Under the pieces are notes generated by a model. The model ran no database searches. It saw only the letters and a program-made list of their open reading frames with translations, and was not told the DNA's origin. From contig NZ_CP038273.1 of the NCBI RefSeq assembly GCF_004571175.1, positions 1,302,001-1,366,000 of the forward strand: a stretch of DNA of 64,000 nt. The letters run 5' to 3'. Positions 32,663-40,945 of the stretch are shown one piece after another. The position numbers and the translations under genes were made by a program. This DNA comes from Legionella israelensis. Its GTDB lineage: Bacteria; Pseudomonadota; Gammaproteobacteria; Legionellales; Legionellaceae. Position 1 is the first letter of the stretch; each line of letters opens with the position of its first letter.

Positions 32663-33454
32663 TTATGCACAATATGCACGAATAAAATCAAGGATCTTCT
32701 GATAAAAAGTATTATCCCAAAGATTATTGTGTCCACGATCAGTAAATGAAATCATGAGTTTCGGTTCAACAGCCTTTTCAAAAAGCGTCTTGCCTTCTTC
32801 AAAAGGCACCACTCTGTCTTGCTTGCCATGCAAGATCAGCAAGGAGGCATTTATTTTGTCAATTCGTTTTAAAGAATCATATTTATCCCAGGGACTGAAT
32901 GGAAACCAGGGATAATGAAAACGGGCAAGTCCTTTCAGAGAGGTCATGGGTGACTGCAATATAACAGCGCAAACAGGAAGCTTAGCTGCCAAATAAGTGG
33001 CGACACCACTGCCGATAGATTCACCGTATAAAACCATCTCCTGTGGTGTTAGACCGCGTTGTAACAAAAATTGTATGGCTGCCTCTCCATCCATATAAAA
33101 GCCTTTTTCACTGGGTCGTCCTGCATTGCCACCATAACCACGATATTCAACCAGCAATACACCAAACCCGGCATCCATCAATTTTCGAGCAATGGGCATT
33201 CGATAACCAATGTGTCCGGCATTCCCATGAAGATAAATCACCGTTGGTAAATTATCTTCTGCCGCCTTATACCAGGCCAATAGCGATAAATCGTCGGCCG
33301 TTTGCAACTTTATTTTTGACATATCATTGGCTTGGAAATCGCCTCGTTGTGGTGTTATTTTTGCAGGAAGATAAATAAATGAGCGTTGCAAACCATAAAG
33401 GATAGCTATAAACAATAATATAATTACTAGTATCCAGCCGATTTCTTTTAACAT
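32663..33454 (-). CDS. Membrane-anchored alpha/beta hydrolase (BEM46/ABHD13-like)
   Basis: 263 residues from MLKEIGW at 33454; a Met at 33502 would add 16 residues but lacks a ribosome-binding site. An N-terminal helix (about 4-24) anchors the protein. The oxyanion segment is YLHGNAGHIG, the nucleophile elbow is YGESIGSG, the acid is in LHGKQDRVVPFEEG and the catalytic His is in DRGHNNLW. The family includes esterases and thioesterases of unknown substrate. It is divergent from the coiled-coil gene at 33531. Confidence 0.85.
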   Translation of the reverse strand: MLKEIGWILVIILLFIAILYGLQRSFIYLPAKITPQRGDFQANDMSKIKLQTADDLSLLAWYKAAEDNLPTVIYLHGNAGHIGYRMPIARKLMDAGFGVLLVEYRGYGGNAGRPSEKGFYMDGEAAIQFLLQRGLTPQEMVLYGESIGSGVATYLAAKLPVCAVILQSPMTSLKGLARFHYPWFPFSPWDKYDSLKRIDKINASLLILHGKQDRVVPFEEGKTLFEKAVEPKLMISFTDRGHNNLWDNTFYQKILDFIRAYCA

Positions 33455-33530
33455 GGCTTTTATAAAATGATCAAAGTAAGGTATAAGTATGATGGTTATC
33501 ATCAGAATAAGTCAAACAACAGGAGCCACT

Positions 33531-34265
33531 ATGAAGGATGAAAAAGAAGATTTGGCTCGTATTAAAGAATTGCTGACACGTACAACGGAGTTCGTTGCTT
33601 ATTTTGAATTGGTTGAAGCCAAAATGAGAGAGTGGCAGCAAACCATTGAGCAAGAGAAACAAACCCATCTTAAACAACACCAGGAACAAACACAGTCTCT
33701 GCGTCAAGAGTTGGATGCTTTACATCAGCTGCTTTCGCAAACCGGTATGGATCATTTTCGCCAGTCAATAACCACAACGCTGTCACAAGGTGAAAAACAG
33801 CTTAAATCTTTACAAGCCAAAGGCGAGAAACTTGTCGAGAATATGAATTTACAATTGGAACATTTTAATCAATTTACCGAGCAAGGTATTGAAAAAATAC
33901 AAAATTATACATCGGAAGCCATCACACGCTTTGACACAAAACTTTCTCAATATGATGTGAATGAGTTTCATCGTATCGTGGACGAAAGTTGTTTGCATAT
34001 TGAGCATTTTTCTCAAAATGCGATAAACAAAAATAAACATCTGTTAAAATCACTGCAATGGCGATTTTTACTGCTTGCCATTATTACAACCTTGTTAACG
34101 ACCTTTGTCATTGGGTTATATGTCAGCGATGAAATGCCTTGGGAAACGCATCAACAGGCAATGAATGAGAGGCAGGCCGGACGCGTATTATTGCAGGCAT
34201 GGCCGCATTTATCTCATCAGGAGAGAATTAAAATCTTAAAACATGAAACAGCTTCCAATGGATAA
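33531..34265 (+). CDS. Coiled-coil protein with C-terminal transmembrane helix, unknown function
   Basis: 244 residues; the ATG at 33531 follows AGGAG closely, so the upstream in-frame Met at 33489 is not used. Residues 1-185 are helical with long coiled-coil stretches rich in Gln and Glu. A single transmembrane helix lies at about 186-206, followed by a short soluble tail. No catalytic motif is seen. Its 3' end overlaps the DOT1-like methyltransferase by 23 bp, which suggests coupled translation and a shared role. I do not recognise a family. Confidence 0.75.
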   Translation: MKDEKEDLARIKELLTRTTEFVAYFELVEAKMREWQQTIEQEKQTHLKQHQEQTQSLRQELDALHQLLSQTGMDHFRQSITTTLSQGEKQLKSLQAKGEKLVENMNLQLEHFNQFTEQGIEKIQNYTSEAITRFDTKLSQYDVNEFHRIVDESCLHIEHFSQNAINKNKHLLKSLQWRFLLLAIITTLLTTFVIGLYVSDEMPWETHQQAMNERQAGRVLLQAWPHLSHQERIKILKHETASNG

Positions 34266-34974
34266 CTGGCTATATGGCTTTATTGCCTGCGCCGTCGCAG
34301 TAACTATCCTTGCCTACTTACCCCGATGGATCAGACGTTACCGTTTATGGCGATGGCGAAACCATTTGTCTTTGGATCTTCATCAACGAGTTTATCAGCA
34401 GTTATATGAAACAGTGAATGGTTATGCTTTGTCTCTGGAAGCTCGTAAAGCGAATGATGCCATGGAATATGTATATGGAGAAATCAAATTTCTACCCTTT
34501 ATCGCCTTATTAAGTCTTGTCTCTTTGAATAAGGATACGGTTTTCTATGATTTGGGTAGCGGCACCGGAAAGGCTGTCCTTGCCTGTGCCATGGTTTTTT
34601 ATCCTCATAAATGTTGTGGAATAGAGCATTTTGAAAATTTGTACCAAACTGCCTGTCTACAACAGGAAAAATTAAGTCAATTACCTCTTTATCAGGAAAA
34701 AGCTCGGTCTATTCATTTTTATCATGCCAATTTTCTTGAGTTTGATTTAACGGATGCGAATGTTATTTTTATTAATGCTACCTCTTTTTTTGGCGAAACC
34801 TGGGAAAAACTAAATGAACGACTGGACTCACTGGCTCATTGCCATACCGTTATCACTACCAGCAAACCCTTACTGTCTAAATGTTATAAATTGGTGATGA
34901 GCACTAAGTTGGAAGTGAGTTGGGGCCTTGTCTCTGCTTACATTCATAAGCGCAAGTCATTGGCCAAAGATTAA
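34243..34974 (+). CDS. Membrane-anchored DOT1-like SAM-dependent methyltransferase
   Basis: 243 residues. An N-terminal helix (about 9-27) would anchor it to the inner membrane. The catalytic part has DOT1-family hallmarks: YGEIKFLPFIALL (78-90), the SAM motif VFYDLGSGTGKAVLACA (100-116), acidic GIEHFENLYQTA (126-137), NVIFINATSFFGETW (173-187) matching the DOT1 VNNFAF region, and TTSKPL (205-210) matching SSKPF. DOT1 methylates a lysine outside histone tails in eukaryotes; the bacterial target is unknown. The start overlaps the upstream coiled-coil gene; an alternative ATG at 34258 would shorten it by five residues. Confidence 0.72.
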   Translation: MKQLPMDNWLYGFIACAVAVTILAYLPRWIRRYRLWRWRNHLSLDLHQRVYQQLYETVNGYALSLEARKANDAMEYVYGEIKFLPFIALLSLVSLNKDTVFYDLGSGTGKAVLACAMVFYPHKCCGIEHFENLYQTACLQQEKLSQLPLYQEKARSIHFYHANFLEFDLTDANVIFINATSFFGETWEKLNERLDSLAHCHTVITTSKPLLSKCYKLVMSTKLEVSWGLVSAYIHKRKSLAKD

Positions 34975-35250
34975 CCGACATTTGTTTTAGGTCTCATACG
35001 GAGTAACACTCCTTTAGCCACATAAAAGGCATCAATATCTTTTATGTTGAACTCATGTTAATTAAACTGCCCCGCCACCATTACAAAAATGTCATTTTAA
35101 ATTAAACCAGTCACTTGAAAACATTGAATAATTTCAATAGCCGACTATACTAATATTTAAAATGGCGTGGACAATTATCCAATTCAATCTCACCTGATGT
35201 GTCATGGTGATGAGAAACAAATTAATAAAGCGGAACTACTGAGGTGGGGC

Positions 35251-35556
35251 ATGATAAAATCAGAACTCATTGAAAAAATTGCGGCTCAAATGACACATCT
35301 TCCTGAAAAACAAATTGCCAACGCCATAAATCACATTCTCGAGTTGATGAGCAAGTCTCTTGTTGCCGGACAGAGGATCGAGATCCGGGGGTTTGGCAGC
35401 TTTTCCTTACGTTATCGCCCACCACGAAATGCCCATAACCCCAAAACCGGAGAAAAAGTAATCACCGAGGCGAAATACAGTCCTCATTTCAAGCCTGGCA
35501 AAGAATTACGTGAACGCGTGAATGAATCACGTTCTCAGCGTCCATTGGAAGAATAG
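35251..35556 (+). CDS. ihfB: Integration host factor subunit beta
   Basis: DNA-bending nucleoid protein that pairs with IHF alpha. The protein has 101 residues from [11 protein letters not shown] at 35251. GAGGT lies just upstream, and an in-frame start at 35167 would add a non-homologous leader. The beta-arm segment [21 protein letters not shown] with the intercalating Pro is diagnostic; ERIEIRG is replaced by QRIEIRG. It is the beta rather than alpha subunit because of the [10 protein letters not shown] segment and the C-terminal [13 protein letters not shown]. Confidence 0.94.
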   Translation: MIKSELIEKIAAQMTHLPEKQIANAINHILELMSKSLVAGQRIEIRGFGSFSLRYRPPRNAHNPKTGEKVITEAKYSPHFKPGKELRERVNESRSQRPLEE

Positions 35557-35651
35557 ATTATTCCAGGAAAAAATACCTCTAACCTTCCATGAGGCTTGAG
35601 CAACATAGTATCCATGCTGCATATAATATGCATCAGGCAAAATAATATCAA

Positions 35652-36218
35652 TCAAGTACGTGGTAGAGTAACTCCTTTCTGACCTTGATACTTGCCACCG
35701 CGATCCCGATATGAGACGGCACAGACTTCATCAGACTCCAAAAAAAGCATCTGTGCAACACCTTCATATGCATAAATTTTTGCCGGCAAAGGAGTGGTGT
35801 TGGAAAATTCAAGTGTAACATGTCCTTCCCATTCCGGCTCCAGGGGTGTCACGTTGACAATAATCCCGCAGCGGGCGTAGGTCGATTTTCCCAGACAAAT
35901 GGTCAATACATTACGGGGAATTCGGAAATATTCAATGGTACGGGCCAGGGCAAAAGAATTTGGCGGAATAATGCAAACATCGGACTCAACATCCACAAAG
36001 CTGTTGGCATCAAAGGCTTTGGGATCGACAATAGCAGAATTTATATTCGTAAAAATTTTAAATTCATTTGAACAACGCACATCGTAACCGTAGCTTGATA
36101 CCCCATAGGAGATAATGCGGCCGTTTTCATTCATCCGCACCTGTTCCTGTTGAAAAGGGGAAATCATGCCATGCTCTGAAGCCATTTTTTCTATCCAACG
36201 ATCTGATTTTATGGTCAC
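35652..36218 (-). CDS. dcd: dCTP deaminase
   Basis: Deaminates dCTP to dUTP for thymidylate synthesis. The protein has 188 residues from a GTG at 36218 preceded by GGAGA; a TTG five codons upstream overlaps that ribosome-binding site. Family motifs are [34 protein letters not shown] with the catalytic Glu, and [14 protein letters not shown]. The trimeric deaminase length fits the monofunctional enzyme. ThyA, the consumer of dUMP, is encoded at 44.1 kb. Confidence 0.95.
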   Translation of the reverse strand: MTIKSDRWIEKMASEHGMISPFQQEQVRMNENGRIISYGVSSYGYDVRCSNEFKIFTNINSAIVDPKAFDANSFVDVESDVCIIPPNSFALARTIEYFRIPRNVLTICLGKSTYARCGIIVNVTPLEPEWEGHVTLEFSNTTPLPAKIYAYEGVAQMLFLESDEVCAVSYRDRGGKYQGQKGVTLPRT

Positions 36219-36695
36219 AATATCATTCTCCAAAAAATAAATTCATTAAAAGCCTGGGCTGAACGATTCAAAGATAAACTAGGATCTGTTGGCACTACGG
36301 GAGCTCTAGGTACCGAGGACGAGCCACGGTACGTAAGGACTATAGAGCAAATGTCAACAGGTCTAATAAACGCTTTAAAAATCACAACCAAATTTTCCCC
36401 GACTTGATCTATCAACCTTAGGAACTCGACTTTAGCCATTTTTTAGGGATCGAATCCCCGCTACTTGATAGCGAGTCTATACGGAGCTTCGCATAGATAC
36501 CGCGGTAATTCGTCCCATTCTATTTTCTCAAGTCATCGATTTAAAGCAACTTTGATAAATATAACGGTGCGCTTCTATGGTCTTTAATCTATTGCTTTCC
36601 TTTACTTGAAAAATGGCTAAAGTCCAGAGGAACTCAAGATTAAAAAATTGTATAAAATTACATCAAATGGTGCAAGGAGGTCTATATGCTCTTAA
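36219..36695. other. 477-bp intergenic region with structured repeat element
   Basis: No credible gene. The stretch between dcd and fur holds an inverted-repeat unit (36421-36635) with an inner palindrome (36446-36516). A 74-codon minus-strand frame at 36215-36439 runs through the left repeat and into dcd, has no ribosome-binding site and is not called. Confidence 0.5.
36421..36635. repeat. Palindromic, possibly MITE-like element
   Basis: Outer arms: the complement of AAAAATGGCTAAAGTC at about 36428-36443 and the forward copy at 36609-36624, an imperfect terminal inverted repeat; GGAACTC also occurs at both ends (36421 and 36629). Inner part: 36446-36516 forms a long imperfect hairpin whose ends read GGGATCGAAT and ATTCGTCCC, with two smaller hairpins inside (CGCTA/TAGCG at about 36458-36473; TCTAT/ATAGA at about 36475-36497). 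It has no coding capacity. It could be a non-autonomous mobile element, a REP-like structure or a small RNA. No target duplication was identified. Confidence 0.45.
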
Positions 36696-37109
36696 TTATT
36701 TCAAACAACCAGGACATATGCCATAGATATTTAAAGCGTGATCTGTCATTTTAAATTGCGCATGTTCGGCAATCATGCGCTGACGTTCTTCAATGATGTC
36801 ATCAACAAATTCTTCTACTCGACCACATTTAACACAGACCAGATGATCATGATGTTCCCCCTGACTCAACTCAAAAACAGAATGTCCGCCTTCAAAATTA
36901 TGACGTGCCACTAAACCTGCCGCCTCAAACTGGGTCAATACACGGTATACTGTAGCCAAACCTACATCCTCCCCCATTTCCAGCAAAGCCTTATAAATAT
37001 CTTCTGCACTTAAATGGCGCTCGCGGGTTTGCTCAAGTATTTGCAAAATTTTTAATCGAGGTAAAGTGATTTTTAACCCTGCCTCTTTTAATTGCTGGCT
37101 TTCTTGCAC
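36696..37109 (-). CDS. fur: Ferric uptake regulator Fur
   Basis: Iron-sensing repressor. The protein has 137 residues from a GTG at 37109 with AGGAG about 6 bp upstream; longer in-frame frames to 37196 lack support. The winged helix contains the recognition helix DVGLATVYRVLTQFEAAGLV. The metal-binding segment HHDHLVCVKCGRVEEF supplies His and the CxxC zinc pair, and a second Cys pair is in YGICPGC. It is divergent from bamE with about 90 bp between. Confidence 0.95.
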   Translation of the reverse strand: MQESQQLKEAGLKITLPRLKILQILEQTRERHLSAEDIYKALLEMGEDVGLATVYRVLTQFEAAGLVARHNFEGGHSVFELSQGEHHDHLVCVKCGRVEEFVDDIIEERQRMIAEHAQFKMTDHALNIYGICPGCLK

Positions 37110-37201
37110 AAAGGCTCCTCTTATTAAATGATTCGAAATACAGGTGTCTTTCTCCATCTGGCATGTTATTATGGCCGAATTTTTATATGCAGGCAAAAAA
37201 A

Positions 37202-37516
37202 ATGCGAATTCGATTTCTTTTTATTGTATTTTTTCTGATACTGGGCTTATCTCATTGCGCATCCTATGATTTTTCAAGGCGAACCGTTCAACAGGGTAAC
37301 CTGCTGCCACAATCGAAGATTGACCGCTTAAAGATTGGCATGAGCAAAAACAGTGTTGCCATTTTAATGGGAACCAGCCTTTTAAGCCCTGTCTTTAATA
37401 ACAATCGTTGGGATTATGCCTACTCTATACGTAAAGGCAGCAGTAAAACCCTGGTACGTAATCTTCGGCTTTATTTTAAAAACGATACATTAGTAAAAAT
37501 AGAGCATTATCCTTGA
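37202..37516 (+). CDS. bamE: Outer membrane protein assembly factor BamE
   Basis: Lipoprotein of the BAM complex (SmpA/OmlA). About 104 residues from the ATG at 37202; an ATG at 37187 is also possible. The signal peptide has a basic start MRIRF, a hydrophobic core and the lipobox LSHC, giving a lipid-modified Cys near residue 18. The mature part shows QQGNLLPQSKIDRLKIGMSKNSV and LMGTSLLSPVFNNNRWDYAY, the BamE core. It is divergent from fur, and the usual ratA-rnfH partner genes lie 3.4 kb away across an accessory insert. Confidence 0.92.
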   Translation: MRIRFLFIVFFLILGLSHCASYDFSRRTVQQGNLLPQSKIDRLKIGMSKNSVAILMGTSLLSPVFNNNRWDYAYSIRKGSSKTLVRNLRLYFKNDTLVKIEHYP

Positions 37517-37593
37517 TGCAAGTAACCCTGTGTGGTATTTGCAGCCTGCCTTAATCAGGCAAAATCTTCCTTTGCCCAAATAAAACCAATTGT

Positions 37594-37613
37594 CGTCATT
37601 GCGAGCAATGACG
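37594..37613. repeat. Perfect hairpin GTCATTGC/GCAATGAC after bamE
   Basis: A 9-bp perfect stem with a 2-nt loop lies 78 bp after the bamE stop. The CGTCATTGCGAG core resembles short palindromic repeats scattered in many bacterial genomes. The downstream T content is modest, so a terminator role for bamE is possible but weak. Confidence 0.5.
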
Positions 37614-37732
37614 TCTTATTGTTTATGCTTTAAGTGGTATGATTTTGCCCTGCCGGCTCAATGAATTCTGTCGAAAATTTCACTACTTCGGTATATACTT
37701 TATCATCAGTGTCTCAGGGAGGAAGGCTTATC

Positions 37733-39148
37733 ATGAATTGGAGTCAATATCAGGGAAACATTTCCAACACCGGTTTTATCCCCCGTCGAACCGAACCAGC
37801 GATCAATCCTTCATGGACCTTACAAACAAGCCCCATCGGTTATGCTTCCCCAAGCATCGGCCTTGAGGGTGATATCTATCTCGGCTCCCTTGATGGACAG
37901 CTTTTTGCGATAAGTCCTGATGGCTTCATTCGTTGGAAAAAAGAGTTAATGCCCGGATTAGGACACACTAAAATCACCGCATCTGCGGCCGTGGACCATG
38001 AAGGAAATGTTTACGTCATTGACACTTTCGCACGCCAGGAGGCCGACCACCGTATCGGAGAAACCGATTACCGACAAAAAATTGACAGTAAATTGCATTG
38101 TTATGATAAGGACGGCAATAAAAAATGGCAGTTTTCTTTTCCCGATAGCATCGATCCGTATTCAAAAGGCTCGTATACTTTCAGTTCGCCGAAAATACTG
38201 GAAAATGAAGCCGGAGAATCCATTATATTTACAACAATGATGACGACGGAAGGCGCAAATACTGTTCATTATATTATTGCCATCGATCAAAGCGGTAATT
38301 TGCTGGAACAACAGCAACATTCCAGCTATCCACCTGAAGCGATCACCGGTGGCACGGATTGGGGCGACCTCTGGGATTCCATTTGGGATTTTATAAGTTC
38401 ACCCGTTGATTTTGATACCTCCGGAATTCCGGGAAGTTCAAGTGCACGGGAACAATACATGAAACTGGTCGGAAGCAGGCCCCCTCCCTCGCTGGCAATT
38501 GTAAACTCGCTGCACAATCTGCAGAATCCTGTCATTATTTTTGAAGACGGTGTAAGAACCCTGGCTGCTTATGCATGGCGGAACAGGGATTTACTGCCGA
38601 TTTGGAAGAGGGCAGACAGAAAATTTCGCTACCGCTCATCTCCGGCAGTTTTTCCCAATGAAACGATTGTTATCGGACAGGAAGATGGCAAAGTCTTGGT
38701 TTTTAATGCAGCCGACGGCTCAAATTTATATCATCCCTGGGTAAAAGCGGGAAAAGCAGTGGTTTCTCCTATTGCCAGCTTCGGACGCCAGTTATATGTT
38801 TGCGCAATGAATACTTTTTCTGTCATTGACTCCGGTAATGAACTTTACAAAGAAATACATTACCCGAGTTACGAAAAAGTCTTGGCCGCTCCTTCTTTAT
38901 CAGCTTCCTATTGTTATTTGCTTACAAGCCACGGCTTGTATACACATACTTTCGAAGGAGAAAAACATTCCCGGGCACAAGATTTCCCCGGTGGGGTCTC
39001 AACACCAGCCATTGCGAAAAATGGGGGTATTTATGCGGTGGATTTAACGGGTAAGTTATGGGCATTTAACTCAGGAGGAAGCACCAGGAGTAATAGCAGA
39101 AGAAAAACGGAGCGAATTCGCGCAAGACGCTCTGTAAATAATCGATAG
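37733..39148 (+). CDS. PQQ-type beta-propeller repeat protein, no signal peptide
   Basis: 471 residues from the ATG at 37733, which follows GGGAGG; an in-frame start at 37661 lacks one. Repeats of about 40-50 residues carry blade motifs such as GDIYLGSLDGQLFAISPDG, GNVYVIDTF, GKVLVFNAADGSNLYHPW and GIYAVDLTGKLWAFNSGG. The N-terminus WSQYQGNISNTGF is the usual lead-in of secreted PQQ-repeat proteins, but no signal peptide precedes it. The C-terminus is strongly basic (SRRKTERIRARR). It could be a cytosolic binding protein or a translocated protein. It is part of the accessory insert between bamE and rnfH. Confidence 0.75.
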   Translation: MNWSQYQGNISNTGFIPRRTEPAINPSWTLQTSPIGYASPSIGLEGDIYLGSLDGQLFAISPDGFIRWKKELMPGLGHTKITASAAVDHEGNVYVIDTFARQEADHRIGETDYRQKIDSKLHCYDKDGNKKWQFSFPDSIDPYSKGSYTFSSPKILENEAGESIIFTTMMTTEGANTVHYIIAIDQSGNLLEQQQHSSYPPEAITGGTDWGDLWDSIWDFISSPVDFDTSGIPGSSSAREQYMKLVGSRPPPSLAIVNSLHNLQNPVIIFEDGVRTLAAYAWRNRDLLPIWKRADRKFRYRSSPAVFPNETIVIGQEDGKVLVFNAADGSNLYHPWVKAGKAVVSPIASFGRQLYVCAMNTFSVIDSGNELYKEIHYPSYEKVLAAPSLSASYCYLLTSHGLYTHTFEGEKHSRAQDFPGGVSTPAIAKNGGIYAVDLTGKLWAFNSGGSTRSNSRRKTERIRARRSVNNR

Positions 39149-39618
39149 ACAAGCAGGAATTTCACGGCTTGAGCAAAAAAGCACTCTAGAAAAAATTCTC
39201 AATTTCAAGCATCCTTATTTTTGCACAGAAAATCAAGAGTCACGTCGGGTTAGTAGAAATATAAGCAATTTTGTACATCTTTCCTTTATACCAATAAAGC
39301 TCTTTGTTTATAATTAAATCTAATTTTGCAATTAAATGAATATCAGAAAATGTGTCAAGATAAAAAGTATGTATTTTATTGTATCAATGGTTCTAAATCC
39401 CTGATCTCTAATCCTTGTCATTTAGATGAAGCAAAACAAAACATTAAAATTTGGGCTCAACTTAATAACATTGCAGAAGAAAAATTTAAAGTGGTACGAT
39501 TATACATCCCCATTGAAGAATATACGACTATACGTCCTGATGGGACTTTTTGTCTTGCGAAGGACACAATAATGATCCTGGAAAAAAATGAAACCTATAG
39601 ACCTAAGCTTGAATCATT

Positions 39619-40771
39619 ACTCATGTTACGCACTAAACCTTGCTGCTCCCTGAAATTTAATTAAAATTTCATCCCTGATTTTTAGGGAGGAAGATTTAAT
39701 GGATATGCTTGATATTTATAGTGACTATTTGATTTGCCAGAATAAATATGCAACAGCTACAGGTTTATCGGAGATGTTGGATGGTGAATTTGCTCACGAC
39801 AAGGTGACACGATTTTTACGACTACAAGATTTTGGTTCCAAAGCGCTCTGGAATTATGTCAAGAAGTCAGTCAGGGAGAGTGAAGCATCAGACGGTGTTC
39901 TTTTATTGGATGACTCGATTGAGGAGAAGCCTTACACGGATGAGAATGAAATTAATTGTTGGCATTATTCCCATGCTAAAGGTGATGTGGTCAAAGGGAT
40001 TAATATCCTGACCTGCATGGTTCGGTATGGTGACTTCAGTGTTCCTGTTGGTTATGAAGTTATCAAAAAAGACGTTGCTTTTTGTGACATTGAAACAAGG
40101 CAAGCTCGCAGAAAGTCATCCACGACTAAAAATGAACTTTTTCGCAAGCTTATCGCACAAGCGGTTAGTAATCATGTGTTGTTTGACTTTGTACTTGCGG
40201 ACAATTGGTTTGGCTCGAAGGCCAATATGGCTTACATCCATAATGACCTTCAAAAATCGTTTATTATTGGGATTAAATCTAATCGAACCTTAGCTTTATC
40301 CAAAAACGACGCCAACAACGGACGGTACACAAAAGTCAGAGAATTAGAGCTTGAAGAGGACATAGCCCACACAGTCTATCTCAAGGGATTAGACTTCCCA
40401 GTGAGGCTTTTGAAGAAAATTTTCAAAAACGAAAATGGTTCTACAGGGGTTCTCTATCTCGTTTCTAATGACATGACCAGCAGTGCCGAACGTCTTTATG
40501 AAGTGTACCAGAAACGGTGGCGGATTGAAGAGTATCACAAGTCAATTAAACAAAATGCAAGCCTGAACAAGTCTCCAACCCGTACGGTTAAAACACAATC
40601 CAACCATATCTTTGCCGCAATCATTGCATACTGCAAACTGGAAATGATGAAAATAAAGACAAAATTGAATCACTTTGCCATCAAGTACAAATTAATACTC
40701 AGGGCTAACCAAATTGCTATGCAGGAGTTAAAAAATATGGCTCGTTAAAGTCGATTGTGCGTAACATGAGT
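39619..40771 (+). mobile_element. Insertion sequence, IS4/IS701-type, 1153 bp
   Basis: Perfect 15-bp terminal inverted repeats: ACTCATGTTACGCAC at 39619-39633 and its complement at 40757-40771. It is flanked by direct CATT (39615-39618 and 40772-40775), consistent with a 4-bp duplication, although AC following both copies leaves the exact boundary ambiguous by up to two bases. It carries a single intact transposase gene, so the element looks complete and recent. Confidence 0.9.
39699..40748 (+). CDS. IS4/IS701-type DDE transposase
   Basis: 349 residues, intact. A GGAGGA ribosome-binding site precedes the ATG. DDE motifs: LLLDDSIEEKPY (first Asp), FVLADNWFGS (second Asp) and YQKRWRIEEYHKSIKQ (Glu in the YREK-type box). 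The adjacent inverted repeats end 8 and 79 bp from the gene, so the gene fills most of the element. Exact IS family assignment would need ISfinder. Confidence 0.9.
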   Translation: MDMLDIYSDYLICQNKYATATGLSEMLDGEFAHDKVTRFLRLQDFGSKALWNYVKKSVRESEASDGVLLLDDSIEEKPYTDENEINCWHYSHAKGDVVKGINILTCMVRYGDFSVPVGYEVIKKDVAFCDIETRQARRKSSTTKNELFRKLIAQAVSNHVLFDFVLADNWFGSKANMAYIHNDLQKSFIIGIKSNRTLALSKNDANNGRYTKVRELELEEDIAHTVYLKGLDFPVRLLKKIFKNENGSTGVLYLVSNDMTSSAERLYEVYQKRWRIEEYHKSIKQNASLNKSPTRTVKTQSNHIFAAIIAYCKLEMMKIKTKLNHFAIKYKLILRANQIAMQELKNMAR

Positions 40772-40945
40772 CATTACAAAAGAAAGGCGCAAATGTTTTA
40801 GCGAACAATCCAATATTCTTTATTTCCAATAGGGCAACAGGGGCGGCAAAAGATAGTTTAGAGAAAGCGCTTCAAAAAAAAGAGACAGAAGACATCTTAG
40901 AGAAATTAAAAAACCAAAGAACAAGATAATTAAACATATAGCAAC

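Larger units (their letters stand above)
39326..40929 (+). pseudogene. Small unknown gene interrupted by an IS element
   Basis: The 5' part spans 39326-39618 (possible starts TTG 39326 or ATG 39350) and the 3' part 40776-40929. If the IS (39619-40771) and one copy of the CATT duplication are removed, the frame is continuous. It runs from LESL to QKKGANVLANNPIFFISN and ends at a TAA at 40927-40929, giving 148 (or 140) residues without a stop. As it stands, the 5' part runs 14 codons into the IS and stops at 39664, giving a 112-residue product. The protein has no recognised domain. The two halves share base composition. Confidence 0.8.

Noticed and set aside
33489-33530. N-terminal extension of the coiled-coil gene
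   Set aside because: No ribosome-binding site; AGGAG sits directly before the ATG at 33531, and the extension would overlap the divergent hydrolase 5' region.
35571-35601. Weak CCTC/GAGG hairpin followed by T residues after dcd
   Set aside because: The stem is only four to five pairs with a long loop; too weak to call a terminator.
36215-36439. 74-codon minus-strand frame (MAKVEFLRLIDQVG...) between dcd and fur
   Set aside because: It starts inside the inverted repeat, overlaps the dcd start and its ribosome-binding site, has no ribosome-binding site of its own, and shows Pro/Ser-rich composition typical of a chance frame.
36446-36516. Possible degenerate tRNA (GGGATCGAATCCCC resembles a T-arm)
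   Set aside because: No acceptor stem, anticodon arm or CCA could be assembled; the pairing is better explained by one long imperfect hairpin.
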